Source of the DNA: Posidonia oceanica
Lineage: Eukaryota > Streptophyta > Magnoliopsida > Alismatales > Posidoniaceae
Length of the DNA: 64,000 nt
Assembly: GCA_037176725.1 (NCBI GenBank)
Contig: JAZBRS010000044.1
Location: 372,001 to 436,000, forward strand
Reading direction: 5' to 3'
A program made the translations under genes and the position numbers. The notes below the pieces were generated by a model, which saw only the letters and a list, made by a program, of their open reading frames with translations, searched no databases and was not told the DNA's origin. Shown piece after piece: positions 10,241-22,044 of the stretch. Numbering within the stretch: position 1 is the stretch's first letter; each line of letters starts with the position of its first letter.

Positions 10241-13200
10241 TGTTGACACTCCATTTTGACAGGCTGGATCAATGGAAATCTTCTGGTGGCTTCTAAACCT
10301 AAATCTAGGTCCAAACCTACACATTTCCTCTCATCTTTCTCTCCAAATCAAGCCCAAACCTAACCTAGAATCACACCCATTTTCCATCCCCCAAACCACT
10401 TCAAAACCCTCTCAAAACCTACACCTCTTCAACTTAGAAAGCTACCCAAAAATTCTAGGAAAATCAACATTTCTTCAACCTAGAGAACCACCCCAAATCT
10501 AGGTCCAAACCTACACCCTTCTCTTCATCCTTCTCCTCAAATCAAGCCCAAACCTAACCTAGAATCACACCCATCTCCCAAGCCCAAAAACTACCCAAAA
10601 ACCATAGGAAAACTCACCCTTCCCAACTTAGCAAACCTACCAAAAACCCTTAGAAATTTCAAACCAAAACCACTCCCAAAAATCCTAGAAAACCTACGTA
10701 AAACTACCCTTTTTCTACACCTCAAAACCCTTCCAAAACTTTCCAAAATCCAAATCCAAACCCTAGGTCCAACACTAGAGACCCTAGGCCACACACTCAC
10801 CAAATTTCAGCTCTTTTCTAAACCTCTAACCCCTTCATTTATCCAAATTATCTTTTTCTCTCTCCTAAATTATTCTTTTCTCTCTCCTCTCTCTCTCTCT
10901 CCTTCTTATTCTCCTTCTTTTCACTCCCTTCTCTCTCTTCTTCTTGCTTGGCTGTTGGCCCACCTTGTGCATGTCTCTCTTCTGTACTTTATTTGCATTT
11001 TTATTCTATTTTTAGCTTATTCCTTGATTTTCTAATATTTATTTTCCTTCCACTCCTCTCTTTCTCCTCTCCTCCTCCATTTCCTCCTTCTCTATTTCCT
11101 TTTCCCTTTCTTTTCCTTTCCTCCACTAAATCTCTAAAAAACCTTTAAAAACATTTAAAACTCTGAAACAAAGGAAGAACAAATCAAAATCCTAAAAAGA
11201 AGTATTTAAAAACTTAAGCAAACAATTTAAAACAAAAACCTAATTGAATCCAACTAAAAAAGGAAATTAAGAATGCAATCTAAAAAATACAAAACAAACA
11301 AAAGAAAATGTTATAAAATCAAACAAAAACGAAAATATAAGCAAAACAAACCAAAAGTAAAAACCTCATTAAAAATGATCAAAAAACAAATCCTAAAAAA
11401 AGAAGAAGAAAATAATAAAAAATACTAAGACAAATAATTAGGAAAAAACTTAACTTAATAAATCTAAAAGAATCGATTAGAAAACTTCAAAACAATTTAA
11501 TTAAAAAGGAAAAAAGGAAAAAGCTTAACAAAAAAAAAACTTAACTAAAAAATATGGAAAGAACTTGACAAACAAAATCTAAACAACAATTAAAAGAAGA
11601 CTTAAGAAAAACTAAAATCAAAAAACTTAAAACTCATCCTAACTAATTAAAAAACAACCCATCAAAAAAGCCTAATTAAAATCCCAACTTAACAAGGAAA
11701 ACTCAACAAGGAAAACTTAACTAAAAAACAATTAAAAAATTTAACAAACATTTAAACCAAATCAAAAAACAATTTAAAGAAAATTTAAATCCTAAAAACT
11801 TAAATCAAAACTAAAACCCTTTCTAACCCTAATTAATTTAAAAACAATATTTAAAAACCTAATTAAAAATCCTAACTTTAAAACAACCACCTTAAATTAT
11901 TTTCAAAACTTTTCATCTTTTTTATTCTATTTTTATTTTAATTTTTCTTCTTTTTCTTCCTTATTTTTTTCCTCTTTTCCATTTTTTTCTGGTCCAGCCC
12001 ACCTGGCCCCTTCTCTCCTTCCTTTCCTTTCTTTTTTTCTTTCAATTCGTTCTCCCGCGCACGCAGAGGCTCGGCCCACACCGAAACCTCCTCCTTCCCT
12101 CCTTCTTCCTCTCCTTCTCCTCCCTCTGGTTTTTTTTTCCTTGTTTCTCTTACACCCAACACCTCCTGCAAGCGACAGTGCATTAGCCCAGACCTGCTGT
12201 CCTTGCGCCTGCACGATCTCTGTCTAGGCCAGACCGGCGTGCGCCGCCCTCCTCAGCCAGAGCCTGCAACCTCCTACCATGCCCTCCTTTGCATTCAATT
12301 GTAGCCATCAACCTGCAGACCAAAAACCAGTAGCTCCAGACCAGAAGAACACCCTCAGATTGCCCAAACCCTCTCCTCGTCCTTGTGCATTCCCCCAGCC
12401 GGAGAGAACCAAAATCCCCCCCTTTCTCTGCTGAAAAGAACAACATTTCCTCCTCATCTTTCCCACTGAAAACTAGAACCCGAAACGCCTTCCAAATCTC
12501 TCCAAATTCCTCCCCCAATCTCACCGAACTTCCAGCAACACGCTCCATCCCTTCCACAGCCAAAACCAATCCAGAAATCACCCTGACCACCCATAATCCA
12601 CAGCCAAAACCCAACTTCACCTCCTCCAGAAATTCCCACCTCCTCTGACCACCATTCCAAACCAAACTTCGCCCAGCTATTCACCAGAATACCATCTTCC
12701 CAAACCACCCAAGCCTTCAGCCCAACTCTCACCACAGCCCGAGCAACCCACTGCAAACACCTACGCCTTTTTTCTGCCAGAAATCACCACACCTGCAAAA
12801 ATCCACCACAAGCCTCTATCGACCAATTTGACCCTCCAGCAACCTTCGCCGAACACCCAGAAGCCCACCGGAACCTCCCGTTCGGCCCGAGGAGCAACAC
12901 AGCACTCCCCCTACCTCAGGCGACTCTCAGTGCACCCAAAAACCGCTTCCTCTCCCACCGGCTTCGAAGCTCCCTTCCGAGTTTTCAGCAAGCTCCGGAC
13001 CACTGCGTGGAGTCGATCCAAGTGCCCAGCCTCGCCGACTCCTGCAGAACAGACCTACGTCGGGGGGACACACCGGACAGCGCAATAGGTACCTCTCCAC
13101 ACCGCTAGCTTAGTTTTCTTCCCCGCATGCTCCCCAACCTTTTAGAATAGGATTCAGCTCCCTTCCGCCCGAGGTCAGCGCCGTCGCCACCTTTCTTCTC

Positions 13201-13304
13201 CAGCGAGCTCGAAAGCCTGGAATCGCCGCTCCAGCTGCAGAACGATGCTCCGTTGGTCGCCTGAGTTCCGCGTGACCTCTAGGAATCCAACCCTACCCTC
13301 AGAA

Positions 13305-15449
13305 TGTAATATCCTGATTTTCCATAATATAATTGAGTTAATTATTTTGGAAGATCTTTCCCTGTTGTTGTTGCTGTTGTTTGTGGTGTGTTGGTGTTGT
13401 GTGTCTTTGGTGGTTTGGTTTCTAGCTCTTCGGTATTGTTTGGTGTGGTCGTGAGGAAGTGAGGGCTTTGTTGAAGGATGTTTGGGGCCTGTGTGTGGTT
13501 TGTGGTGGAAAATGGGTTAGAGTGCAATTTGCCCATTTTCCCACCGCACATGCCCATTTCCTTCTTCCCCTTTTCTTCTTCCTTCCTTCCGTTTTCTCCA
13601 CTCGACAGCCGATTGCAGCCTAAGCGATCGCCGGAGGCTGGAGGAGATCGAGGAGGTGTGGCCAGTGCTGGAGGAGCGCGGCGGCGAGTCGGTGAGGAGG
13701 TGTGGTGCTCGTCGGCCGGAGGAGGGCTGTGTTCGTCGGCCGGCCGAGGTTTGGGGGCGGAGTGTTCGCCGGTGTTGGTACGCGTCTCGCCGTTGGAATT
13801 CTTTCCAATTTCTTGCCTGGAATGCTTAGAATGCATGTGATCTTGCTATGCCATGAATATTGTAGGATTTCGTTTGGTTTTGAATGGTTTTGGATTGAAT
13901 GTGGTTTGAATGGAAATAGGTTTTATTAGACCTCTTGAGCTTTGCGAATTTATATCTTGATGTATGATGCATGGATTGGTTTGATTTTTATGCTCATGTG
14001 TAGAGCACTCGTGATGCTTTGATTCTAGTATTTACTTGTGATTTATGGGTTTTTTGTGGTGAGATCGGTTGAGGTTCCCATTTGGGTGATTTGGTTTGGG
14101 TTTCGTTTTGGTTTTCTGAAAATCGCCCAGATCGGTACGACCTTTATTTTTGGTATGCCGTTTTCGGTAGAAATCGGTACGACCCGCCATTTTCGGTGTC
14201 CCGTTTTTCTATCAGTTTAGGCTAGATTTTGATTTCGGTGTGGATCGGTTCGACTGGTGGGTTTGGTTCTACCGAATCAGGGATTTTCGGTCTACTGGTG
14301 GCATTTTCGGTGTGCCGTTTTTGGTCTGAACCTGGACTCGGTGCCCAGAACGGTCTGTCGGTTGATTGGTTCTCCCGAATCAGGGATTTTCGGTCGACTG
14401 GTGCTGACTTTTCGGTGTGCCGTTTTTGGGGTAAAATGGTTTCTAAAGAGAGAGAGATTTGGATTTTTGAGGTATTTGGTTTTAGTGTGTTCTGGCATGG
14501 TTTTGTGGATTATGAGGAAAGGTTTATGAAAGGATTTCTAAATGACTTTAGAAAAGAAATGCATGTTTGCGAAAAGAATTTGGAAAAGGTTTTCGTGGTT
14601 TTGAGGACCAAGAGACCGAAGCTTCTGATTAGCGATTGAGGGTGTTTGAATATACGCCCTATGGTCCAAGAGTCAGGTAGCCTAAGGTGAGGTTAGCGGT
14701 ACAGTAGGCCCCATTGAAACAGACGGTCTACCCTCTGTGCCGGTGCTGGCTGGGGCTAGGGTTGGAGTCCCCAGACGCTCAGGCACCAAAGGGACGCCTG
14801 AGTGCGTAACCTCGTGTTGTTATGAGGTTGATCATGAAAATGATCATGCTATAAATTGAGGGCTGAGTTCTCGAGGCGGATTGTTCTCCCACACGGGGTA
14901 GTCTTCCACGGCATTGCAGCCAAGAGATGCGTGTGTCATCTGCAACTGCTTGTGGCTAGTGTCGTTCACCTGTGGCCAGGATGTTCGATGATATTTGGAA
15001 TCGATGTATGTGTGTGAGTGTGGATTTGAGACGAATTGTGATGTATTTGAGATTGCATGTTTTAGAAAACGTGGATAGCTTTATAAAAGCATGTGAATTG
15101 ATATTAATGAATGGTATGCTTTTAAATAGCATAGACTGCTGTAAATTTATGATGTTTATTGCTTTAGTAATTGTTTCTGCTGCTGTTTGCCGTGCTTTTG
15201 GGTGGCACGTACTGGGTGACTTAGATGTCACTCACGTGTGTTTTGTGTTTGGTTTTCAGGTGCAGGGTCGAGGTACAGTCCAGCCTGGTGCTTGTTTAGG
15301 GGAGCCACGTAGCCGCACACTGGGGATCTTGGGAGTATTTTAATAATTTTGTAGAAGTTTTAAATTTGTTCGCAAATGTAATTAATTGTTTATTCTTTTA
15401 AATATCATTTAGGTAGTTGATGCTATTTGGTCGCGCAGGGGGCGTGACA
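13305..15449 (+). repeat. E2 5' LTR (2145 bp)
   Basis: Starts TGTAATATCCTG, ends GGGGCGTGACA. It contains a partial internal duplication, with GAATCAGGGATTTTCGGTC occurring near 14274 and 14378, about 104 bp apart. It differs from the 3' LTR by an extra ATGATCATGCT-like segment near 14840. No gene is inside; apparent short frames are LTR sequence. Confidence 0.93.
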
Positions 15450-15453
15450 GGAG

Positions 15454-15465
15454 TGGTATCGGAGC
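15454..15465 (+). other. E2 primer-binding site, initiator-Met tRNA type
   Basis: TGGTATCGGAGC lies 4 nt after the LTR end. It matches the usual plant tRNA-iMet site TGGTATCAGAGC with one change. It primes minus-strand DNA synthesis. Confidence 0.88.
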
Positions 15466-15586
15466 ACTAGGTTTACTAAGTGCACCAGCTTAGTAGTGTC
15501 CGGTCTAGTGGCTTCGTAGGACTGTGCCGTTTGTGTTTTTGCACCTGATCTTTTGTTTCTTGTCTTTGTTTTGTGGCTTTAGCTAG

Positions 15587-16697
15587 ATGGCACCTAAGGG
15601 CAAAGGCAAGGGGAAGGTTTCTGCATCTAGTTCTAGCTTGAAGGATGAAGGTGGTTGGAAGGGAGTTCGGCTAGAGTTGGGGGAAATGGTGCGGGGACTC
15701 GTGCAATCGCTTGGAAAGAGCAGTTCCAGTGAGGCCAAGGGTGACCCATGGATTTCCCAGTTCCGTAAGCTTGGTGCGCCGAACTTCGATGGCAAGGGCA
15801 AGCCAGAGGATGCGGAGTCTTGGCTCTCAGAGGTTGAGAAGATTCTGGAGAGTCTGGAGTGTCCGGAGGAGAAGTGGGTTCGTCTGGCAACCTTCCAGTT
15901 CAAGGGTGAAGCTAGCCAGTGGTGGAAGTCTGTGCGCCGTCTCAAGTTTTCTGATGCAGATCTGCTTGCTATACCCTGGGAAGAGTTCCGGGAGGTGTTC
16001 TACGAGCAGTATTTCCCCGAGTATGAGCGGGATCACTTGGATAGGGACTTCCGGAATTTGAAGCAGGGGAGCATGTCTGTGGCAGAGTACAAGGTAGCTT
16101 TCACTCGGTTGGAGCAGTTTGCTCAAATGTTTGACACGGAAAGACGTCGAGCTAAGAAGTTTGTGGAAGGGTTGGTGCCAGCTCTTCGGTCAAGGGTTTT
16201 GAGTTTCAGATGCCCGACCTTGGCTGATGCTGTGGAGCTTGCGCCCAGGTATGAAGATGACCGCAAGCTGTTTCTAGAAGAACACCCCAAAGGGAAGGGG
16301 AAGTCGTCCTCTCAGTGGCCTTCTGTTTCTGGAGGTCTGAGCTCTGGTAGTTCTGGGAGCTCAGGGAAGAAGAGGAAGGAGCGTTCCGGTTCTGTTGCTG
16401 AGGAGGGACGCAGTTCTTTTGGAAGAGGGAGTTCTGGATACAGCTAGACAGGCTCGAGTGGAGGTCCAAGAACTTGTTTCAAGTGTGGGAAGCTAGGACA
16501 CATTGCTATGTATTGCGCCAGTAAATCGCAGAACCCAGGCCCTGTGAGATGTTATAATTGCGGGAAGACTGGGCATATTCAGCGGAGCTGTCCTGAGCCT
16601 CCAAAGCTTGCTGGGGATGCACCTCGTCAGCCGACTAGGGGACGAGTGTTCTCCATAGCCGCTCCTGATGCCGGACCCTCGGGGGATGTTGTTGAGG
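15587..16697 (+). pseudogene. gag: E2 gag: capsid and two zinc knuckles
   Basis: ATG at 15587, then a Lys/Gly/Ser-rich start (MAPKGKGKGKV). The capsid region (WISQFRKLGAPNFDGKG, then EDAESWLSEVEKIL and FKGEASQWWKS) is typical of chromovirus gag. A low-complexity Ser/Gly tail ends at an in-frame TAG (16445-16447). The same frame continues with two CCHC knuckles, CFKCGKLGHIAMYC and CYNCGKTGHIQRSC. I end the exon at 16697, where a candidate intron begins. Gag forms the particle shell that packages the element RNA. Confidence 0.88.
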
Positions 16698-16801
16698 GTA
16701 AGCAGAGAGTGATTTGTGTTGTGGACCTCTGTGTTGTAATGTGTATCCAGTACTTTTCCCTATTAATGGATGTGTGGTTGTTGTTGTGTTGTGTTTACTA
16801 G
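16698..16801 (+). other. Candidate 104-bp intron between E2 gag and protease
   Basis: Starts GTAAGCAGAG and ends TGTTTACTAG, with a branch-like CTATTAAT inside. The unspliced frame meets TAG at 16799-16801. Removing 104 bp (not a multiple of three) joins VVEG in frame to SFLVAGNMARVLFDSG, which is the expected gag-protease junction. Splicing is inferred only from sequence. Confidence 0.6.
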
Positions 16802-17280
16802 GTTCTTTTCTTGTGGCTGGTAATATGGCCAGAGTTTTGTTTGACTCAGGGAGTTCTTACTCGTTTATATCTGAGTCATTTGCAGCTGAGCTTGGCCTGA
16901 GACCGGCAAGATTAGCATTTCATCTTGATGTGGTGACTCCTTTAGGGGAGCACAGCCTGGTATGGAAGTTTCTGAGGTCCATTGGTGTGAAGTTGGGAGA
17001 GATGGACTTCGAGGCCAGTCTGATAGTTATGGACATGCGGGAGTATGATGTCATACTGGGGATGGACTGGCTGGCGCAGTATTCAGCTGTAATTGACTGT
17101 GCCAAGAAGACTATGGTGGCGGATTGTCCTGGTCAGGGATGGTGTTTGGTCCAAGGGGTCAAACCTAGAGGACCAAAGAAGATCATTTTAGCAATGAAGG
17201 CCTACCGCCATTTAGCAAGAGGTAGTGTGGGCTACCTGGCCAGTGTGACTGTGTCCACTTCATATGTTGTGAGGATATAG
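16802..17280 (+). pseudogene. pol: E2 pol: aspartic protease
   Basis: The protease motif LFDSGSSYSFIS has its catalytic Asp at 16843-16845. Flap and C-terminal strands follow (MREYDVILGMDWLAQYSAVIDC). It would cleave the gag-pol polyprotein. The frame ends at TAG 17278-17280 just before the RT start ([16 protein letters not shown]), where most relatives read through. Confidence 0.88.
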
Positions 17281-18126
17281 GACATACCAGTGGTTTGTAG
17301 GTATCTAGATGTATTTCCGGAGGACCTACCTGGTATGCCGCCGCATAGGGAGCTGGAGTTCCAGATAGATTTGGTGCCTGGTTCTGGTGCTATTTCGAAG
17401 GCCCCGTATAGAATGGCGCCTGCCGAATTGAGGGAGCTCAGTTGTCAGTTGCAAGAACAGCTAGACAGAGGATTCATCTGGCCTAGTGTTTCTCCTTGGG
17501 GTGCACCGGTTTTGTTCGTCAAGAAGAAAGATGGTACTCTCAGATTGTGCATTGATTATAGAATGCTGAATCAGATTACCATCAAGAACAAATATCCTTT
17601 GCCTAGGATTGATGACCTGTTTGACCAGTTGCAGGGAGCGTCTATCTTTTCCAAGATAGACTTGAGGTCAGGTTATCATCAGCTCCGAATTCAGGAGTCC
17701 GATATTCAGAAGACAGCTTTTCGGACTCGGTATGGCCACTATGAGTTCAGGGTCATGCCATTTGGATTGACCAATGCACTAGCAGCTTTCATGGACCTGA
17801 TGAACAGGGTGTTCAGGCCCTATCTGGATCAGTTTGTGGTTGTTTTTGTGGATGACGTGCTAGTATACTCTCCTGATGTAGAGACTCACAGAATGCATTT
17901 GAAGGCAGTTTTGGAAACTTTGAGGCAGAATCAGCTCTTTGCAAAGTTCTCCAAGTGTGAGTTCTGGCTTGAGGAGGTTGCTTTTCTTGGTCACGTCATC
18001 TCTGGTGCTGGAATCAAGGTTGATCCGGCCAAGGTTGAGGCTGTGAGCAGTTGGGTCAGGCCGAAGACCGTCTCTGAGATCAGAAGTTTTCTAGGTTTGG
18101 CTGGATATTATCGGAGGTTTATTTAG
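17281..18126 (+). pseudogene. pol: E2 pol: reverse transcriptase
   Basis: Nearly full RT domain: [17 protein letters not shown] start, [16 protein letters not shown], the [20 protein letters not shown] block, [26 protein letters not shown], and the active-site FVDD (17845-17856) in [12 protein letters not shown]. It ends with [12 protein letters not shown] and a TAG at 18124-18126. It copies element RNA into DNA. Same frame as the protease. No frameshift seen in this part. Confidence 0.92.
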
Positions 18127-18290
18127 GATTTCTCCAAGATTGCTGAACCTCTGACCAGATTGACCCAGAAGGATTTGAACCTGAGACAGAGGAGGTGGGT
18201 GGAGTATCTGAAAGACTATGATTTCAGTCTATCCTACCACCCGGGGAAGGCTAATGTGGTTGCTGATGCTTTGAATAGGCATGCCTACTC
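18127..18290 (+). pseudogene. pol: E2 pol: RNase H remnant with most of the domain deleted
   Basis: DFSKIAEPLTRLTQKD runs straight into LNLRQRRWVEYLKDYDF. In relatives a segment of roughly 130 residues lies between these blocks and includes most RNase H catalytic residues. The text TQKD occurs at both edges in relatives (LTRLTQK and FTQKDLNLRQRRW), so the gap fits a deletion between short direct repeats. Only the SYHPGKANVVADALNR end survives. E2 therefore lacks a working RNase H. Confidence 0.8.
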
Positions 18291-19837
18291 GGTGGCCACC
18301 CTGATGATTAGAGAATGGCATCTTCTTGAGGGGTTGGTTGAGTGCAAACCACAGAGGCAGTCTCGGGATTCAGGTAGAGTGTGTTTGGCTAACTTGTCAG
18401 TTCGCCCAAGGCCGGTGGAAGTAGTGGTAGCGGCTCAGCAGTTTGATCCTTTTGTACCTAGAATCTGGAAGAAGATGGAGGCAGGTGAGGCACCCCATTT
18501 CTCTATTGGGGTAGATGGTGGGCTTAGATTTGACTTGCGTCTGTATGTACCTCAAGTGGAGGAGGTGAAGCAGAGCTTGTTGGATGAGGCTCATCGATCC
18601 AGGTATTCCATTCATCCCAGGAGCACCAAGATGTTTAAGGATCTGAAGAGGAATTTTTGGTGGCCTGGTATGAAGAAGGAGATAGCTGAGCATGTGGCTA
18701 AGTGTACAACCTGCCAGATGGTGAAGATTGAGCATCAGAAGCCTGGAGGATTGCTGCAACCTTTGGATATTCCGGTATGGAGATGGGAGCAGCTGTCTAT
18801 GGATTTCGTGACTGGATTGCCTAGGAGCAGGAGAAAGAATGATTCTGTGTGGGTAATCGTTGATAGGCTCACGAAATAGGCACATTTCCTACCTATGAGA
18901 GTGAATCTTCCTTTGCAGTAATTGGCAGAGTTGTATATGTTTGAGATCGTCCGATTGCATGGAGTGCCAGTCTCCATTGTGTCTAACAGAGATGCCCGTT
19001 TCACTTCGAGGTTCTGGAAAACGTTGCAAGAGGCTTTTGGTACTGTGTTGAATTACAGTACAGCTTTCCACCCTCAGTCAGATGGTCAGACGGAGAGGAC
19101 TATTTAGACTTTGGAAGACATGTTGCGGGCCTGCGCTCTGGATTTTGGGGGTTGCTGGGAAGAGCACCTGCCGCTGGTGGAGTTTGCCTACAATAATAGT
19201 TCACTCCAGCATTGGGATGGCTCCGTTCGAGGCACTGTATGGGAGGCCGTGCCAAACACCCACTTGTTGGAGCGATGTAGGAGAGCGCCAGCTTGACGGA
19301 CCAGAGATTGTGCAGCAATACCAAGAGAAAGTGGATTTGATTAGGAAGAGATTGTTGACTGCATAGAGCAGGCAGAAGAGCTATGCAGATGGGAGGCGAA
19401 GGCCTTTGGAATTCGAGGTAGGAGACTTTGTTTTCCTGAAGGTGTCACCAACAAAAGGGGTTGCGAGGTTTGGGAAGCGAGGCAAGTTGAGTCCTCGGTA
19501 TATTGGCCCCTAAGAGATTGCTAGAAGAGTTGGTGAGGTGGCTTATAAGTTGGTTTTGCCACTAGAGCTCTCTGGAGTGCATAGCGTCTTCCATGTGTCG
19601 ATGCTGAGGAAGTGTGTTGCTGGTGTTTCCCAGATTTTACCAGTACGGCTAGAAGGATTGCAGCATGACTTGTCCATGGAAGAGGACGCTGTTCAGATTC
19701 TAGATCGTAAGGAGCAGGTTCTCAGGAACAAGGTTATTCCTTTGGTACTGGTTCGGTGGCAGCACTATGGTGTGGAGGAAGCCACTTGGGAGCGGGAAGC
19801 GGATATGTATTCTAGATACTCTTATTTGTTCCATTAG
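18291..19837 (+). pseudogene. pol: E2 pol: integrase with chromodomain-like C-terminus
   Basis: HHCC module (HRSRYSIHP...CTTCQMVK), then the DDE core: Asp in SMDFVTGLP, Glu in SDGQTERTI. The second Asp is replaced: the usual SDRD is SNRD here (AAC at 18985-18987). The C-terminal region has GDFVFLKVSP, FGKRGKLSPRYIGP, VFHVSMLRK and a chromodomain-like VRWQHYGVEEATWE. Lesions: TAG 18877-18879, TAA near 18919, TAG near 19105 (usual Gln), an apparent 2-base deletion near 19201, TAG near 19363 (usual Gln) and TAA near 19509. Confidence 0.9.
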
Positions 19838-19879
19838 CTATGAATTTCGAGGATGAAATTTCTTTTAAGGGTATTAGGA
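19838..19879 (+). other. E2 region before the 3' LTR, with PPT
   Basis: Contains GAGGATGAAATTTCTTTTAAG and then GGGTATTAGGA directly before the LTR. This is the usual position of the polypurine tract for plus-strand priming, although the purine run is short. Confidence 0.55.
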
Positions 19880-22044
19880 TGTAATATCCTGATTTTCCAT
19901 AATATAATTGAGTTAATTATTTTGGAAGATCTTTCCCTGTTGTTGTTGCTGTTGTTTGTGGTGTGTTGGTGTTGTGTGTCTTTGGTGGTTTGGTTTCTGG
20001 CTCCTCGGTATTGTTTGGTGTGGTCGTGAGGAAGTGAGGGCTTTGTTGAAGGATGTTTGGGGCCTGTGTGTGGTTTGTGGTGGAAAATGGGTTAGAGTGC
20101 AATTTGCCCATTTTCCCACCGCACGTGCCCATTTCCTTCTTCCCCTTTTCTTCTTCCTTCCTTCTGTTTTCTCCACCCGACAGTCGATTGCAGCCTAAGC
20201 GATTGCTGGAGGCTGGAGGAGATCGAGGAGGTGTGGCCAGTGCTGGAGGAGCGCGGCGGTGAGTCGGTGAGGAGGTGTGGTGCTCGTCGGCCGGAGGAGG
20301 GCTGTGTTCGTCGGCCAGCCGAGGTTTGGGGGCGGAGTGTTCGCCGGTGTTGGTACGCGTCTCCCTGTTGGAATTTTTTCCAATTTCTTGCCTGGAATGC
20401 TTAGAATGCATGTGATCTTGCTATGCCATGAATATTGTAGGATTTCGTTTGGTTTTGAATGGTTTTGGATTGAATGTGGTTTGAATGGAAATAGGTTTTA
20501 TTAGACCTCTTGAGCTTTGCGAATTTATATCTTGATGTATGATGCATGGATTGGTTTGATTTTTGTGCTCATGTGTAGAGCACTCGTGATGCTTTGATTC
20601 TATTATTTACTTGTGATTTATGGGTTTTTGTGGTGAGATCGGTTGAGGTTCCCATTTGGGTGATTTGGTTTGGGTTTCGTTTTGGTTTTCTGAAAATCGC
20701 TCAGATCGGTACGACCTTTATTTTTGGTATGCCGTTTTCGGTAGAAATCGGTACGACCCGCCATTTTCGGTGTCCCATTTTGCTGTCAGTTTAGGCCAGA
20801 TTCTGATTTCAGTGTGCCGAAATCGATTGGTCTGTCGATTTCTGTGTGGATCGGTTCGACCAGTGGGTTTGGTTCCACCGAATCAGGGATTTTCGGTCTA
20901 CTGGTGGCATTTTCGGTGTGCCGTTTTTGGTCTGAACTCGGACTCGGTGCCCAGAATGGTCTGCCAGTTGATTTGGTTCTCCCGAATCAGGGATTTTCGG
21001 TCAACCGGTGCTGACTTTTCGGTGTGCCGTTTTTGGAGTAAAATGGTTTCTAAAGAGACAGGGATTTGGATTTTCGAGGTATTTGGTTTTATTGTGTTCT
21101 GGCATGGTTTTGTGGATTATGAGGAAAGGTTTATGAAAGGATTTCTAAATGACTTTAGAAAAGAAATGCATGTTTGCAAAAAGAGTTTGGAAATGGTTTC
21201 CGTGGTTTTGAGGACCAAGAGACCGAAGCTTCTGACTGGCGATTAGGGGTGTTTGAATACACACCCTATGGTCCAAGAGTTAGGTAGCCTAGGGTGAGGT
21301 TAGTGGTACAGTAGGCCCCGTTGAAACAGACGGTTTATCCTCTGTGCCGGTGCTAGCTGGGGCTGGGGTTGGAGTCCCCAGACGCTCGGGCACCAAAGGG
21401 ACGCCTGAGTGCGTAACCCCGTGTTGTTATGAGGTTGATCATGAAATAAATTGAGGGCTGAGTTCCCGGGACGGATTGTTCTCCCACACGGGGTAGTCTT
21501 CCGCGGTATTGCAGCCAAGAGATGCGTGTGTCATCTGCAACTGCTTGTGGCTAATGTCGTTCACCTGTGGCCAGGGTGTTCGATGATATTTGGAATCGAT
21601 GTGTGTGTGTGAGTGTGGATTTGAGACGAATTGTGATGTATTTGAGATTGTATGTTTTAGAAAACGTGGATAGCTTTATAAAAGCATGTGAATTGATATT
21701 AATGAATGGTATGCTTTTAAATAGCATAGACTGCTGTAAATTTATGATGTTTATTGCTTTAGTAATTGTTTCTGCTGCCGTTTGCCGTGGTTTTGGGTGG
21801 CACGTACTGGGTGACTTAGATGTCACTCACGCGTGTTTTGTGTTTGGTTTTCAGGTGCAGGGTCGAGGTACAGTCCAGCCTGGTGCTTGTTTAGGGGAGC
21901 CACGTAGCCGCACACTGGGGATCTTGGGAGTATTTTAATAATTTTGTAGAAGTTTTAAATTTGTTCGCAAATGTAATTAATTGTTTATTCTTTTAAATAT
22001 CATTTGGGTAGTTGATGCTATTTGGTCGCGCAGGGGGCGTGACA
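19880..22044 (+). repeat. E2 3' LTR (2165 bp)
   Basis: Starts TGTAATATCC, ends GGCGTGACA, followed by TSD CAGAA. It aligns by eye with 13305-15449 throughout. It has an extra segment near 20815-20850 and lacks a short one near 21440. No gene. Confidence 0.93.

Larger units (their letters stand above)
13305..22044 (+). mobile_element. E2: complete Ty3/gypsy chromovirus (Tekay/Del type), decayed
   Basis: Both LTRs start TGTAATATCC and end GGCGTGACA, and the element is flanked by TSD CAGAA (13300-13304 and 22045-22049). Order: 5' LTR, Met-type PBS, gag with two CCHC knuckles, protease, RT, a truncated RNase H, integrase, a chromodomain-like C-terminus, 3' LTR. This order and the C-terminal block (QILDRKEQVLRNK...VEEATWE) fit the Tekay/Del clade. 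The two LTRs look highly similar by eye apart from indels, so insertion was fairly recent, yet pol carries many lesions. Confidence 0.95.

Noticed and set aside
11150..11900. A-rich stretch as a poly(A) tail of a LINE or retrogene
   Set aside because: No coding sequence or TSD precedes it, and it is interrupted. More likely a low-complexity part of solo LTR B, though a further old insertion cannot be excluded.
12183..12756. Long minus-strand frames near 12.2-12.8 kb
   Set aside because: These are the complement of the C-rich block of solo LTR B, with no recognisable domain.
13342..13840. ORFs on both strands repeated at 19913-20411
   Set aside because: Both copies lie in the E2 LTRs. Their similarity reflects LTR identity, not a gene family.
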